DNA of 64,000 nt from Larus michahellis (GCF_964199755.1 NC_133896.1:177185092-177249091); one strand, 5' to 3'. Positions 45,920-63,213 are shown, counted from the stretch's first letter. The notes: generated by a model from the sequence alone, not told the origin. Made by a program: numbers and translations.

Positions 45920-48900
45920 CCCAGTTCATGGAGTAGTCAATAGCATTTGAAGAGGGCTGCAAAAATTCGTATTTTCCTCTTCTGTCCCCCAAAAAGGGTC
46001 TTTTTGAGGGGGAGGTATGCTGTGGGGCATTTGATGAGTGATTGCACGTGCTCTGGAGGGGGCTGGGAAGCAGTTCAGGATGTGGGAGATGCTCTTTGGT
46101 TTCTGCTTCTGATATTGAGGCAATATCAGATGTGTAAAGAAGTGGGGGGATGGGAAATGAGGTATTTTTAATTATTTTTTTTCCCCAGCAATACTTAGAG
46201 GTAATATTTCCAGGCTTTCCGGCGCTCTCTTGTAGAAAAAACCTTTTGCTGGAACAACCCCTGAGAGTCCAAAAAGACTGTGCGTAACAACTTTTAAAAA
46301 TAAACTTTAAGATTCCAGGACAGGCTAATTGCGGAGCTCTCTGCCAGCTGTTTCTATCGGGATGAGCCAGACCTGAACGTGCTTGAGCAGAGTTTTACTT
46401 TGGAGGAGAGGAGGCTGAAACGTGGCGAGGGCTGGACCAGCCCTTCTTCCCCCAGGAGGTGGTGGAGTGGGGTCAGCTAAGGGCTTGGGCTGCAGAGCCC
46501 CGTGGTCGTGACCATCCTCCCCTTCACCCAGACCAAGGTGGTGCGTAACGGTATCCACCATAATATAAATAGAAATACAGACACTGTTCTTGAGGAAAGT
46601 GGGTGATGCCTCTCATGGGTGCTTGGGGAGCTCTGCCACACTGCAGGTTTGTAGAAGGTCTGCGTAATTCCATGCAGGTTTCAGCGCTAGAAGAGCGTCC
46701 TGTTGTTTAGGTTTTGGGTAGTTTATGAAATAAAAGGAAGGTGTGTGCCTTTTCTTATCACTGGGTGGATGATGCCCGCTTACGTTAGCCTTTCTAAAGT
46801 TGTCGGGCGGTAGCCTCCGTGCTTCAGGGTCACCTCTGCGAACTTTGCATGGCCACTGGTGACACTTTTCAGGATGGCCAGCCTCCTCACTGGTTCCTTC
46901 AGTGAGTGTCATTTGCATTGTGTAACAGGTTTTGTCAGCGCAAGGTTGGTTTTGACCCAGTCAACCAAGTCTTTGTTCGAATCAAGTGTGAATGAGGTGT
47001 TTGTATATTAATAAAGCTGGGGGAATACTTATTTTGACTGAAGTGTTTTGCTTGTGGTTTTTGAAGTATTGTATCTTGATTTGTTTTATTGGAGGATGGT
47101 TGGGGTTTACTTTTCCTTGATGCGACTACTGAATGAAACAAAAAAAAATGAATTTCTTGACATGGAAATTTCATATTTAGAAAAGCTGAAATGGATGCAG
47201 CACCCAGACTTTGACCTTCTCAGCTCCTGACTAGTGGTTGTTTACTACAGCTGCAGCTGTGCGCCTCTGAAAGAGGAGGAGCTGCAAACACAAGCATGCT
47301 CGCTTTCCCCAGCTAAGGGGAAAACATATAATGAACAGGCTGTTTCAAAGTGAGATGTAAAGAGAAGTATTGAGCAGTCAGGTTGTGGCTTTTCCTTTCC
47401 CTTTGTGCAAGGTGGGCTGTGCTGTATCTGCAAGACAAGCTTTGAGCCTCGGAAGTGCAACTGTGAAAGCAGGAGATGACTACGCTTCTTATGCAGTGAA
47501 AAAGAAATTAATTTTTGTTTTTTTTAATTAAATGCATGCTTACGCTTGAAAAGAGAAATGCTTTTTGCACTGTAGTACTAAGAACACTTTCAACATTGTT
47601 CGTCAGTGGAAAAAAGCTCCACGTAACCTTACCCTGTGTTCAACGACTGAACTTTAGACGGTCCTCTTGCTTCAACTGAATGATTATTTTTTTATTTTTT
47701 TTAAGTCAGTGCTAAATGCAAAACAAAAAGGCAACAAGAGTTATATTTGAGGATTCAGTGTCAAAATAATTGTTTTAGTTTATAGCTAGGCCTAGAGCTA
47801 TGTTGACAAACTTGACTGGAGTGTTGACTAGACCTAATATGCGTATGTGGCACTGTTGCAAAAGTGGATAAAATTGGACCAACGTGAGGATAGTTGTGCA
47901 GTCTCTTCTAGTTTATATATATAAAAAACCCCCACAACTGTGCTAGTGGTGCTGTGTTTGTGTTTGGAGGCTCTTTTCTATGCAGAAGGTCTGCTTAGAT
48001 GTTGTGCCCCAAAATCTGTGAACTTTCTCATACTTCTGCAAAGTTTGGTGTGACTTGTAGGTCTGGAGTTTTTTCAGAGTTTGTGCTCTTGTGTTTGCTC
48101 CCAAGCAATAACTATAATACAGAAATGGTAGAGTATTCTTTAATTAGTTTTATTTACCTTTTGGCAGCAGACAATTTTTAAAATAATACTGAGAGACAGA
48201 AGGAAGAGGAAAAATGAACGTGGCTTTGCCAAAAAGTCAGTATATCTACACTGGATGTAACAGTGAGCTTATGTCGACTTTCCTTTCTTGAGTTCAGTGT
48301 AAAATCTCGTGGTATTAATCAGAAAGCATGATCTAGACTTTGGTCTGAACCAAAATCAAATTATAATATACAAATATTTTTTTGCATTTCTGTCTACTGC
48401 AGAATGATGTGTTTTGATTTGAAGAGGACAACTTCAAATTATGGTGTGCCTTGGTCCTATAACTATTTCTGTCATTTCCTGCATTTTTGGGAAGGGATGG
48501 TGGCGTGAGCCATCCCAGTGTTCCTCAACTGAAATATATGGTAAAATTTGGGAGTGAATATGTGAAGTCACGTGAAATATATTGAGGGACAGTATGCTTC
48601 ATACTGACTGTGTTTCTTCATGCACTCCACATCCGTGCACATCAGCTCTTGTGTCAGAGGAGCCCTTTCAGCTGCAGGTACAAGGGTAGGACTTGTCTAG
48701 GTGTTGGCTTGCTGATTATTCCTTGTAATTTTTTTTTAAAATTTTTTTAAAAGTTCAATAAAATCACAAGAACTGAAAAGCTAATGTATATGACAACTAA
48801 AATTGTATGTGTTAGGGTCAAGAGAGATCCCATGATTAAAGACTTTTAATAGTATGCTCAGCAATACTGAATAAAGTTTGCCAAGAGTGGTGCACACTGA

Positions 48901-50633
48901 CATTTCCTACCCTCTGAATACAATCCTAACAGTGTCTGTGGTTTTTTTATAATCTCCTGGTTTGTTTATTTGTTCATAGGTTTTTTTTTTTTATTTTTTT
49001 TTTTATTTTTTTTTCTAAACAAATGCCCTCGTGCAATGGTGTGTTATCCTTTTGTGGGTCGCTGCTATTGCTGGCGTTGACAGGCTTTGGAGTGGCAGCT
49101 TGGACCAGCAGCACTTGAGTTAAGGAATGTCTGGTTAGCAGTAGCAAGCTTTTGTCCGCTCTGTGAACCAGCCTCCAGGAGGGGAATGAAGCATGCTCTT
49201 TGCTAATGGCTGGCACGGTATTTGCTACGTAGCAGAGTAATGATGGGACTCAAAAATCCTGAGCTTTGTTCCTGGCTGTGGGGCGACCGTGTTCTTGTCA
49301 TTTAAACGTAGAACAATCAAATGCATGACCTTGGACATCGGTGCCACAAAGGGGATAATTAATCAGATGATGTATCGTGTCTGGAGGCCCGAGTTCTGGT
49401 CTTGGTTTTGTCAGATGTCACCTAGGACAACCACTTCGTTACCCTCTCTGTAGGGTGGGAAGCAGCGACCCTAATTCCTAATTAGTGTGGGGTGTCGTCC
49501 GGTGGTCAGAGCTGCGAAGAGCACAAGGTGGTGCATGCTAATGCTGATCCTCCTGCTGACTACCTAAATAGTTTCTTTTTCTCTGCCTGGGCCGAGAAGG
49601 GCTTTGCTGGTGGTGGTGTTGCATTTCTTTTCTGGAGCCCTGTGGAGCCCTGTAGGTCCTTGACAGCAATGAAAGCACAGTGATGCTGGCTGGCCTGGTC
49701 GGTGCAGGTGATGTGCAGAGATCTCAGGCCAGCTGGAAATAAGTTCAGGTCCATTAGTGGAGTTGGAGATGCTACCAGTGAGCTCTGGAAGCCTTCCTGA
49801 GCAAGGGCAAACTGCTATTCCTGGATATTTTGTTCAAGTCTCAACAGACTGGCATTGACGTGGGTAAAGGCAACTATCTGACCCCAGCAGTTTCTGACTT
49901 TTTCTGTGGATTCCCAAGGGAGAATCTTTCCAAACAAAATATTCTGAATTACTTTTCAGCTTTTTTTCCCACTACCAAAATTGTCAGAAGTGACTGAAAT
50001 CTTTCAAAATCTTTCAAATCAAACTTTGCAGAAGCAGTCACTGAGAATTTCAGCTGAAATGACTAAAGTTCATTAAATGGAATAATGCAATATTAGAAAT
50101 TTGTAACATGAATTTCAAAGAACAACTGTGTCTGTTGTCATTTACCATGGATGTTATTCCTTTTTTTCCATGGGACCAGTGTTTTCACGTGGCCTGCTAA
50201 AATTGAGGACACCTTTTGTAGCAGATGTGATAACATGTTGTCATCTAAGGTAGCCACTGAGATATTTAAGATTAATGGTATTGGTTGCCAGTTCTTCCTA
50301 GGAAAAAAAGAAAAATACCCTCTGTGAGTATCATGCAGTAACATCTGACATGAATCTGAGCAGGGGTTGGCTTAAAATCAGAATAATATAGATTTTTTTT
50401 GTTGTTGTATCTGTCTTTATTTTGAGTGTGCAATGCTGGCATAAACCATTTTTGAGTTAGTGTTCAAGTATAGGTTGGCAGTGCTCTAGAAGAGCACGTA
50501 AAGAGCTGGGATTGATGACACTTTAAAGTCTTTTTAAGTGTTGGACGGTAGTTGGAGCTTTTCCAGTTGCTTTTTCAGAGAATCTTTCAGTTGCATGAAA
50601 ATTTGGTTTAAGTGGAAATGAGAAGATTTCTCT

Positions 50634-50658
50634 AAAAAAAAAAAAAAAAAAAAAAAAA
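50634..50658. repeat. A run of 25
   Basis: Pure A tract without any SINE or retrocopy body recognisable to its left. Confidence 0.9.
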
Positions 50659-53336
50659 GGTGGGGAAAAACATTCCTTTCCGTTTTCTGTAAATTGGTAG
50701 CAGTTACAAGGTGACTTAATTTTTCACTGTTTTCATCTAACCAAGGAAGTCTTTTGTTTAGACAGTGCCCTACAAAATTTTGAAAGGAAAAAATGAGCAA
50801 AGTGGGTTATTTTCCCTCTGTTGAAAGGGAGAGCACACAAACTCAGTCTAGTGAGCGGGCAGATTTGGAGGCTGCTATTTTGGAAAGCATTGCCACTTTC
50901 ACTTTTACTTTCCAGATCTATATTCAGCGAAATCAACATTTTGCTAAAATGTCTTTGACATTTGTCTGAAGAGTATATATCAATAATTATGGACTTTCTG
51001 TTTGGAGAAGGTGATGACTTTGTAATTTTTAGGATAACGTTTACAATAGTCACATTGAACAATTAAATATCAACATAGCACAAATTGAAAAATATAATGA
51101 GGTTTAGTACACTTTTTCTTCTTTGCATCCCAGCTAGTATCCAAGATGGATTTATTTTTTGCTTGCCCGAGATGTGCTCTACTTTAGGTTTCACGTGTTG
51201 CTGGATTTAGGAAGACAATATTTCTTTTTCATTGCGATGCTAAAGAAGCACGTGGGCTAGGCAGGGATGAGAGGCTTGAGTCTGTGCATAGCAATCACAG
51301 GCACTTGTCTGTGTCAGTTCTGGAAGATGGCTTGAATAAAATACATTCCTTTCCCAAAAGAAAGGATATGTTCCTTGCCTCAGAGGTGTGTACTAAAATC
51401 ATGGCACCAGAATCATTCTCCTGGCCAAAAGACCATCAGAAAACCTCTCTGTTGGCTGACAGCAGAGGAAATCTCAGATGTTGATTGCACACATGGGTGC
51501 ATGCACTGTGCTTGTTTAAACATTGGTGAGAGGAGACCTGCTCTCCTGAAATCCTGGGAGGGATGGTGGTGAGGAAGGAGTAGCAGTTTCTGTGGGCTGT
51601 TCTCATTGCTTTTGTTATTTGGTGTTTAACTCACCCCATGTGTCGCGAGAGCAGGCACCCCTAGCCAGAACGTGGTTTTCTACAATAGGCACAGCACTGG
51701 GAGCTTAGCGGTTTGGTACCCAGGTCCTCTTGTGGGCATAGCCTGAAGTCCATCAGCAGAAATGAAAAATACTTGTACCTTCAGATCCCTGCCAAATACT
51801 ATTGAAGTTCCATGTATGTGTGGCTTTCATTGACGTGTCTTTTTCCTTGCTTTAAAAAGAAAACCAATGAAAAAACAAATCAAACCAAAAACAGAAAAAA
51901 AAGAGGAATTAAAGTAAAAGGAGAAAGTTTCTTCTTGTGATGAATTCTGACCGCAGTCCATCCATGTTGCACATTCCCATCCATCAGTTCTCATCCCTGT
52001 GTGTTTAGCTGCTGCGCTGCCTTCTGCCCGTTGCCAGCAGCGCTGCCCGGCCCTTCTTTGGGTGAGGAGTGCTCTTCTCCCCCATCCACTTCCTCTTGCT
52101 GTAACCCTTCTGCTGATGACCTGAATGGAGCAGTGTCTTGCCATTAAAAAGCTTCTCTAATTGTTATTTCCAGCCGTACTTCCTGGATCCTGGATTATTT
52201 TAAAACTGCCTTAATTTTTGGAAAAGTGTAGGACCTTTAACTACTCTTCCCTCCCCACCCCTGCTTTTTCTTAAAAACGTTTCTACTTGTAATGTTCTGC
52301 TTTCACCCATTTGACCCAAGAAGCCAATGGCCTTTAATACTATTTGTAGCATATATAAATATACATATATGCTTAAAATTGCTACTGTCTCTGCATAAGG
52401 GATATTTTTTCAAGTTGTTCAGCACCTAACTGGCAAGCCCTCTGAGCAGGGCTGGCTTCCCAAAAGCGTGGCTCTCTGTGGTGGCTTCTGCCTGGCCAGG
52501 GAGCAGGGAAGGGGGGGTGAGGATGCTCCCTGGCCTTTGGCCTTGGATGCTGGAGTGTCTTTCAGCAGACCCAAAGCGAGCCAGGCTCAGTCCCGCATCC
52601 AGGCTGGCTCCTTGGGTGTTACTGTGATATCGTAAATGGAAACGTGAGGGTAGCATGAAAAGTTGTCTTCTCTTATCGGTTAATTATTAGAAATATGAAA
52701 ATAGTCAGTGGAAATATTCTCCTAGTGTTATACAGTGTTAAAACTAATTCACCAAACTGGAAAATTTTTATCTATATCAAAGAATCTGTAAAAGTAAATT
52801 CTATAGGAGGGAGCAGAAATGAGACACATGCTATGGCAATCATTTGATATGATATAAAACAGTAATTCCAGTCAGCGTTCGTCAGACATTACAGCGTTTT
52901 CAGTTTAAAAGCTGAACGACTAGAGCACAGCTTTTATGAAGCCTGAGGATTGGCAACTGTGTCAAGTACAGGAATTGTGTCCTAAAAGCATCTTGACTGT
53001 GCTGCAAAGTGCCGTAGAAGAAGTGAAGCCACGAAGCCACATCTAAGCAACGTATAAGACTCTTAAGGTTTTCTGCCTGCATGAACGAGTTCGCGTTTAG
53101 CCACAGATGCCAAATAAAATTTGTTCCCCCAGTTTGTATTATGAACCTTGGTTTTGGAGACCCGTCTAGCAGCTGGTTCTGTTGAAAGTCTTTAATTGGT
53201 GGTGGACATGTTGGCATTTAAGCAGACAGCAGAAGGAAAGTACTGTAAAGGCAAATGAAGTTACACTCATGGGGGGCAGGACTTAGTGAAGTGAGAAGAA
53301 ATAAGAGATCTCAGCATGGGTTCAAATTGTAGATTC

Positions 53337-53690
53337 ATTGATTTGAAGGTCGGAAAATACTGTTATGATCATCTAATTCAATTTAAATAGTGCCATCAGT
53401 AGAGTATGACCTTGGCCTGTGCGAAGCACGCATGGTCTCTTGGTGCTGGAACGTTTTGTGAATACAGAGTTGTAACATAAAAAACTTCATACGGTGGGGA
53501 ATCAACTGTTTGGGGTAAGGCGTTCCAGTGGTTATAATTAGTCTAATCTCTGTGTGTTACTTGTACCCTGAATTTATCCATATATTTGGCTTCCAGCCAC
53601 TTAACCTTGTTCCACCTCTGTCTCTTAAGTGAGTGGTCAACCAGTCTCCTGTCAATTCCTTCTCCATCTTCATTTTCAGAGTTTGCATAA
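53337..53690 (-). mobile_element. Ancient CR1-type LINE fragment, highly diverged
   Basis: Antisense old CR1. The left end resembles the family's 3' terminus (GAAGGTCGGAAAATACTG then TGATCATCTAATTCAATTT). Further right come GGCGTTCCAGTGGTTATAATT, TGTACCCTGAATTTATCC and GGCTTCCAGCCACTTAACC, which recall the antisense 3' ORF2 region of old amniote CR1. It ends near TCTCCATCTTC. It is much more diverged than the 55.3 kb copy and may belong with the 7.2 kb fragment. Confidence 0.65.
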
Positions 53691-55924
<2,234 letters not shown>

Positions 55925-58900
55925 AAATAATGCTTAACTTCTACATATACTGATTTTTAAACTGTGGTCATAGGTAACCTTAATTTATAAGGAAACCAAA
56001 CTAAAGATAGGCCTTTCTCCTTTTTTTTTTTTTTTCTCTCTGTGTTCTCCCTCACTCCTTGAAATGGCAACCGAAGGCCAAAGCAAGATTTTTTTATTTT
56101 TTTTTTTTTGCCAGCTTTGTCATTATATAGTTGTGTTCGGTGTTATAACTCCATTTCTACTTGTATTTCTCGTGGAGCCGGGCAAAAAGATGTAGGATGG
56201 GGAGCTATCAAAAAAGATAGTACAATTAGAAATGTAATTCCCTTCCTCCTCCTCAAAGAGGGAAAAGGAACCTTGTTGGCTGTGTCACTTTCTTCTTGCA
56301 AGTTGACGTAACTGGTGCAGATCCTGTGAGAAGGATCAGGGTTGGGAACAAGGACCATTGTGCGGTGTAGCCCTGTGCAGCAAGTCAGTGAACTGCAAAG
56401 TGGCGGTCAGAAGAAAGGTTTTATTAATGCTTCAAGCTGCCCGAGAGGAAAGTGAGCCAGGTAAAGCGTGCTAGAAATATATTCAGGCACGATGGAGGCT
56501 CTCTGCCAAAGGAGTATCTCCTTATGCTCTTGAGAGGAGTCCAAATGGGTGTTTTCTTATCTGTGTTTTAAAAAAGGAAAGTGAAATACACTGTAAAGCT
56601 AATTTTACCCACATCTCATATACCACTGCTGCAAAACTAATTGGTCTGTGGGGAAACATCACCTTTCCGAAAGCCAGTTGACCTCCAGTCGCTTGTTACA
56701 GTCCCAGCATTTGCTCTAGTTCCTCCTCCTGGCAAACTCTTCTCCAGCATGCACTGCAGTGTCTTGGTTTAGGCTTCCAGTGGGGTGCCTGAAGTAGGCT
56801 TGTGCTTTCCTCCATTGGGCTTACTGCTATTCATGATTTTTATGTTCTGTGTGAACCACCAGTTTATTAAGAAATAGCCCCTTACAGTCCGGCAGTGGTG
56901 TGTGAGGCTCGTGAACAACTCTCCACGGAGCTTTTGAACTTTGTCTTCTGAGTACAGCTCTTTGCACAGCAAAGAAGAAAAGTGAGCCTAAAGCGTTTGC
57001 AGTCATTAGCTTAAAATCCTTTCTCTGCAAAGGCTAATAATGATTTCATTTTTCACTAGAGTGGAGTTTTTAGATATTGTTTGTTGTCCTTCACCAGTAA
57101 TGTTGCTGTTGTTTCTCCACACAATGTCTATTAGACTTTCAATCTTATTTTTACTTTCCAGTTGTGTGTTGTGATGTGTTTTTTTTTAATGCAAATTAGT
57201 TTCCATTGCATACAATTCTAAATGTAAGAAACAATGTAAAAAACAGCCGTCCCTTAATTTATATTTTCATGTTATAGATGACATAGTGTGTTCTAGGTCC
57301 CCGGAGCCCTGAATTTCTGCAAGATTTATTGAGGCAGTTCCTGAAAACACTGCGGTGAAGCAGTAACCCCTTGGTTTCTGGGTCGGCGCAGCAGACAGCT
57401 GGAGCTGCATGTGGTGTCTTGGCGCTGGTGACTTACGTTACTTTTGGGAAAACTTGTGGTACCTTACAAGTTGCCACATGGAAAGTGACTCCATTTCTTC
57501 CCTTTAGGTCAAGCTGTCAAGTGCCATTTGTGTCCTGCTTTTCTGTACCTGGGACACCTGAGGTTTGAGGTGACCGTGACTTCACTTGAGTTGAGCAGGA
57601 GGGTCCCTTGGGCCTTTCCTCTCCTTGCTGTTGGGGTGAGGGCTGCCTTTGGTACTTGTCCTCCTGTCTGTTCTGACTCCAGGATCTTGGTAGAGTATTT
57701 CTGCTCTTTCCTGTCTGTTTCCCAGTTGTGCTGTTGAACTCCTTGTGAGTCACCCTTCTCTGGGATGAAGGCAGGTTGCAGGGGAGAGAAACTACTAAAT
57801 TAAGGGGTGGGGGGAGGACGCGAATTGTACAAGAAAAGTCAACGTGTGTGTGTGTTTCATTTGTAAATGGTGGCAGAAAGCAAGCCTGTTGTTGCTCAGT
57901 GATGACTTAAGATCTTTTGAAAACTATTTGCTGCTGAATAAACATTCATGCAATGTGGATTTCTCTCATTGCCACACTAGCTATTATCCACTGAAGGTTT
58001 TGTCCATTACTAATATCTCAGCCATCAGCTCTGGAATGACATTTCGTATATTGCAGACAACCTTGAGACATTTCTTGAGACAGAAATTGGTTTTTACTGC
58101 TCACCACAGAAGTTTACGTAGCTGATGTGATGCCTGGTATGTTGTATAAAGTGATTCTGTTGCGATGGGTTCATTTTTGTTGTTTGTGCAACCCTCTGTT
58201 GCAGTGTCAGTAGAGTCTCCCAGCTGCTCCTGCTAGGCTTGTTGAGGAGCTGCAGGTTTATTTTGTGTGGTGTTCTTGAATGTGGACCTTTGTAGGTTTC
58301 AGACTGGTGCTGGATGCAGTAAATCTTGTTACAGCCCAACTCCCTGGGTTCGGCTCAATGCCTGCTACGTCAGGAGGAGGTTGAGGTGCTTTCTCAAAGG
58401 GCTGATGTTTCTGTTGTTGCCCTGAGCCACCAAAGAGCATCCGTGTCTTATCCAGCATTGAGTTTCTCTGAGCAAACAAAGTGCAACATCCCAATGAACT
58501 TTGTATATGCTTTTTGTGTATTAAACAGTTGTCGAGGGCATCTTGTAGGTAGATGTGAGCAGATGTGAGAGTGCGAAGTGTGTTTTTCTAGTCTGGATTC
58601 TTCTGGTGAAACTTCAGAGTCTTTGTTTTTCAGCGAGGATGTTTGGACATGTAATGCTCTTTAAGTATATTGTTTAAAAGCACATTACCTGTCTTTTTGG
58701 GAACTGAAGTCTTGCAGAACTTCTACCAGACAGGAAAATGGATTTCTTTGTTGCTTTGATCTGTCTTCACTGTGCAAGAGCACAAAAATACTGTTACAGG
58801 TGCTTTGTTTTAAAGTTTTAAGTCTTCACGTTAATCAAAGTGGAATTCATAGATTTGTTATTTCTGCTTAATGTCAGGCTTTACTTCTTCCTCATCTCCT

Positions 58901-61900
58901 CTCAGAGAGAGATATTATGTCATTGCTGCTTCGCTGATAATCTTGCTTTTTCCAAAGATCCCATCAACAAAATTACTTCAGGTATATTTTGTGCTCCTCA
59001 CCATTTATTTTATGTCTGCAGGATGCAGTAAGCTAGTCATGCCTTAAATTGATTTAAATATCTGTCAAATAAGAAAAATAATAGAAAAAAAAATCAAGTA
59101 AGCAGCATTCTATTACAACATGCTACTCTATTGCTGGATTTGTTCTCTGTCTTCATTAACATTTGAACTTTACTATGAGGTGCATAATACGTTTTTAGAG
59201 AGGGTGGCGAGATATCATCAGACCTCCATAGGTGGTGTACTGGCTGATAATTTGGAAGTCATTTTAGAAATGCCTTGGTTTTGCATGTGCAAAATGAATG
59301 TAATCCTGTTTACCCTGGATACTTTTAGATCTGCCATTGGGGAAAATAGGTAGAAAAGCCGAGTAATACAAGAGTTATTAGACGTGTGCTCCAAATGGCA
59401 AAGTCCATAGGGATTTCTGTAGATGCTATGTACTTGCTTCAGTTGTTTCTGCAGGCTGATGTTTTTTCGGAAGATATAAGGAAAAGTGTAACTTCTTTGC
59501 TTTGTCAGACTGAGAATAACTTCTATGAGCCCTGTAGCCGTGAAAAGTATATTCAAGGAGGCTGTTTGCAAGAGGTATTATCCACTTGGTTTCCTTGGAA
59601 ACATGAAACATGATTTACAAATATTGACTTGAGAAAGCTGCAGCTTAGAGGAAATCCTAAACTGTTGGTTCAGGCTTTTAAATTAATATCTCTGAAGAGT
59701 TCAGGCTGTATTTAAAGTTACTGCATGTCCATGAAATGATATTCATAATAATTCTGTGTTTCTATGTTTCTTGAAGTAATAGCTAATTTTTGGATGCTGG
59801 AGGACTGGAGACAATCCGTGAGAGTTTTGCTGGATAAGGAGCACTGAACTGGGATCCCTGGCTCCAGTTTCACCTGTGTTAAACAACACAACTCCCACTG
59901 GAGTTAAACTAATGCTCCTAAAAATCAGGTTGTTAGTGCCTTACTCACAACTGATGGACTGCAACCTGGAATGTTTTCTTCTTGGTGGAGTTAGACACTG
60001 TAAATCATCATTCATGCCTTGTAAATGTTTCTAAATTCCATGGAGGGTGGTTTGACTGCTCTTTGTTATATTTATGCACAAGATTGTGTGATAACCCCAG
60101 GCAAATTACATTTACTGGATAATTTATTTTTATTGTATAGGAATTTTCATATCCACTTATTTTTAAAGGCTGCTGATCACAATTTGGTCTTGCTGGGCTT
60201 GTTAAGTTTTTCAAAATGAAGCTCCTTTATCCGTGGAGCATGGTGTTAGATTATCCTGAGGCTGGTGGTAAATTCATGCTGGAGGGGGTGGAAAGGGGCA
60301 TCTGTATGGGAGAAAAAGCATACAGCAGAGTGTTCCGTGCTTGTTAGGAGTGATGAGTTGTATACAGAGTGGATAGAGGTTGCTTCAGTGCGCTCATTAG
60401 TGAGGAACAGGTCTTGGCTCAGTCAATCTAACTGAGGTGCTGCTGGCTGTGGTTTTATTTGTGCTTCTCTTAGTGCCAGTGCTGGCTTATGAGAGTTGTC
60501 ACCCCTCTCCTGTGGTGCCTGTCCCTCTGTCACTCATCCCGCTTCCTCTGCCAGCAGACTGGATTAGGTCAAGAAACTGCCCTAACTTCTTGGCGTTCAC
60601 TGATTTGTTCTTAACTCTGGTTATTTTCCCAGTTCATCCCCCCAAACAGCTATGGCTGTGCAGGAACAGACCAGGTGGTTGGAGTCCACCAGTGCAGGAA
60701 AGCACCTCTAGCCGTTCCCAAAATTAGGAGTGTGACAGCCTTGCATCCCCAGTGTTTTTAATCCAGAAGAATGCCTCCGGAACGGAGGTGAGATCTTGGA
60801 TTTCCCTGGGGAAAAGCCTATCCCACGTGTGTTTGCCTCGCTGTAGTGATGGTGGTTTCGTGGCCATGAGAAGATGGCAAGGCATGGCTTTTAAGGAGGT
60901 ATGATGTATTATGATGAACAAATGATGTACTTGGAAAGAACATGAGCAAGCAAGCCAGTGCTTGTGTTTTACACCTGGGTAAGACTTTGTGTGTCTCAAA
61001 CCATTGAATTTTCCCTCAAAAATGTGTGACATGTTTTATGCAAAATATTATTACTTCTTAGGAACTGAACCTTACTTGGTGATTATACAGGTGTTTATGC
61101 TGAGTGGCATTTATGGTAAGTAGCCTAAAGTAGCCTTATGTGGCTACGTTAATTAAGGCAGGATGAATCTAGGTCTGCCTACGTCGTGGGGCTGCAGGAG
61201 GATTTTACACTGGAAGTAGGAGGTGAGATGCAGGCAGGCGGCTGCACAGGTGCTTGTAGGGATCAGGTCCTAAATGTCCAGAGGCATTGGTAGTGTAGGC
61301 AAGCAAGGACTGCTGAAACCTGTATGTCTGTGTGTCACAGGTGAGACATTTATATCTATGGGCTATATGTCTTGTGGAACTTAAGAGCAAATAGGGGACC
61401 ATAGAAGCCCTCCATGCATGAATCAAGTGATGCTGCTTTTCTCATCAAGCCAGTTTAACTGAGGAGAAAGGCTTTGTTTAATGTTTCTGTAAATAATGCT
61501 TAACATCCTGAAGGTTACAAGGATGTTTGATGTGGGTGCTAAGGAAGGATTCAGCTGTCTTGTTTTTCAGCGTCTGGTTCTAGGAACTGAAGGCAGCTTG
61601 CTCTTGATTTGCCACCTGCAACGACTATGGATTACGGTGGCAGAGGACGTGAGATGGCAGAAAGATTAATGAATGGGAGGAGGGAGTCGGGGACATATGG
61701 AAAGGGAGAGAAGTGCATATGTAGAAAAGACATAGTGGAAAATGGCAGTGATGCAGAATCCCGTGGAGACTCCTGCTGTTGGCATCTTGTGTACAGCAGT
61801 GTTAAGCTGAAGGGGATGTCAGTAAATCAGGAAAAAAGGTTTGTCAGTTGGTGTTTGCAGACAGAAGACTGAGAGAGGGAGGTGTTTGGTGAGTCTTAGG

Positions 61901-63213
61901 GTGGGGTGGGTTTTTGTTTGCTTACTAGTTTTGAAGTCCGCAGATAATCAAAGCAGGAGGTAGAGTTTTGTGTGGGTGAAGGCACCACAGCAGGTATACT
62001 GAGTCATCCATTAAGGATCATGAACACGCATCAAAAAAAGTGAGTATGGCAGTTTAAGATGCCAAACTAACAGAAAAGGAAGATAGTTTTGTCAAATGAA
62101 CTGTGGTTCTTTGTGTAACCAAACAAACTACATGGATTACTGCCAATTTAGTCAAAATGGGAACAAGGATTTGCAGTGTAAGAGTTTGGCTAAAATTATG
62201 ATTGTTTTTATGTGAAGCTCTTGTGCCAATACAAACTGAATTTCATACTGCAGGATTGATTGTAAGATAAACGCCTCCAGGTGACAGCTAGAGAGAAGTA
62301 ACTGCTCTTCACTTAAAAGGAAGAAGGGATAACTTCTCCCGGTGAAGGTGTATAGAGAATTCTCAGAATAGGAAAATAAAAGATGGAAATGTATGAGATG
62401 TCAGTGTGATATTGCTTTTATTTGAAGAGAGAGGATTATTCTGGGTTCTTTCATTTTATAATATGATGAGTGTCTTATGAGTATCACTCATGTTAAGTCA
62501 TTAGAATAGTAGCCATATGAGTAAGGTATGCAGCCTCTAAGGCAGCAGTCAGGGGAAAAAAATATACCCTTACACCTATTGCACTTTTCCAATTTCCTCT
62601 GATTTTCTAGGATATCACCAGTAAATTGGTAGTTGCAAAAACTCAGTCCTGTAGAAATACTGGGGAGCTTTATATGTTCGGTGTTTTTCTGGCAGAATAT
62701 TGATAATATTTTCAGCTTTAGACTCCTTGTTGTTTCTAGCAAGTATAGGTAGATTTTAGAAATAGTTACGTGATATTTATTTAACTGTTGCTTGTGTAAT
62801 ACTGGAGGCTCAGAGCATCTCTCAGCTTTGTGGTGGCTCCAAAGCAGCTCCAACGCAGCATCAGCATCAGTCCTCAGATACGTTGGCTCTTACCCTAGGT
62901 TGTATTGACTTCTGGGAGTAAGGTGATGAAAGAAGTGAGAGATGACACTAGTTGCAGATTAAGTGAAATATCAGTTCAAGAGAAAGTAAATATCTCTTTC
63001 TTACTTACCTTTAGCCTGTAATGGTGTGAATCTCTGACTATCAGCCAGTTCTCTGACTAGGCATGACAGCTACAAGGTGTTAAAGCTTTCTGGACAGAGC
63101 ACTTGAATTCTGTGTAGCCTGATGTGATGAAAGAGTGAGTGAGCTATTTCTGCTAGAGGGAAGATGTAGACTTCTGTTTTCAGCTCCATGACAAGACGCT
63201 CTTCAAATTGATG
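55925..63213 (+). other. Probable intron DNA, T- and G-rich on +
   Basis: No CR1 or exon recognised. T tracts at 56021-56035 and 56090-56110, and a short GT run at 57844-57857. Open frames on both strands near 59120-59613 overlap each other and have no known motif. The + strand is visibly richer in T and G than in A and C, in line with transcription to the right. Confidence 0.45.

Larger units (their letters stand above)
44745..53336 (+). other. Probable first-intron DNA
   Basis: Follows the first-exon donor. The + strand is enriched in T and G, with many T runs (for example 45320-45339, 45718-45732, 45888-45919, 48981-49013). No second exon with a good acceptor, open frame and donor was recognised. 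A 25-base A run lies at 50634-50658. The region 45,000-46,600 remains moderately GC-rich and might include secondary regulatory sequence. Confidence 0.5.

Noticed and set aside
50634-50658. Poly(A) tail of a SINE or processed retrocopy
   Set aside because: No recognisable SINE head, mRNA body or polyadenylation signal precedes the A run.
59104-59613. Overlapping + and - frames of 75-117 codons as an intronic gene or endogenous viral element
   Set aside because: Both strands are open over the same bases, no acceptor or donor flanks them well, and no motif was recognised.
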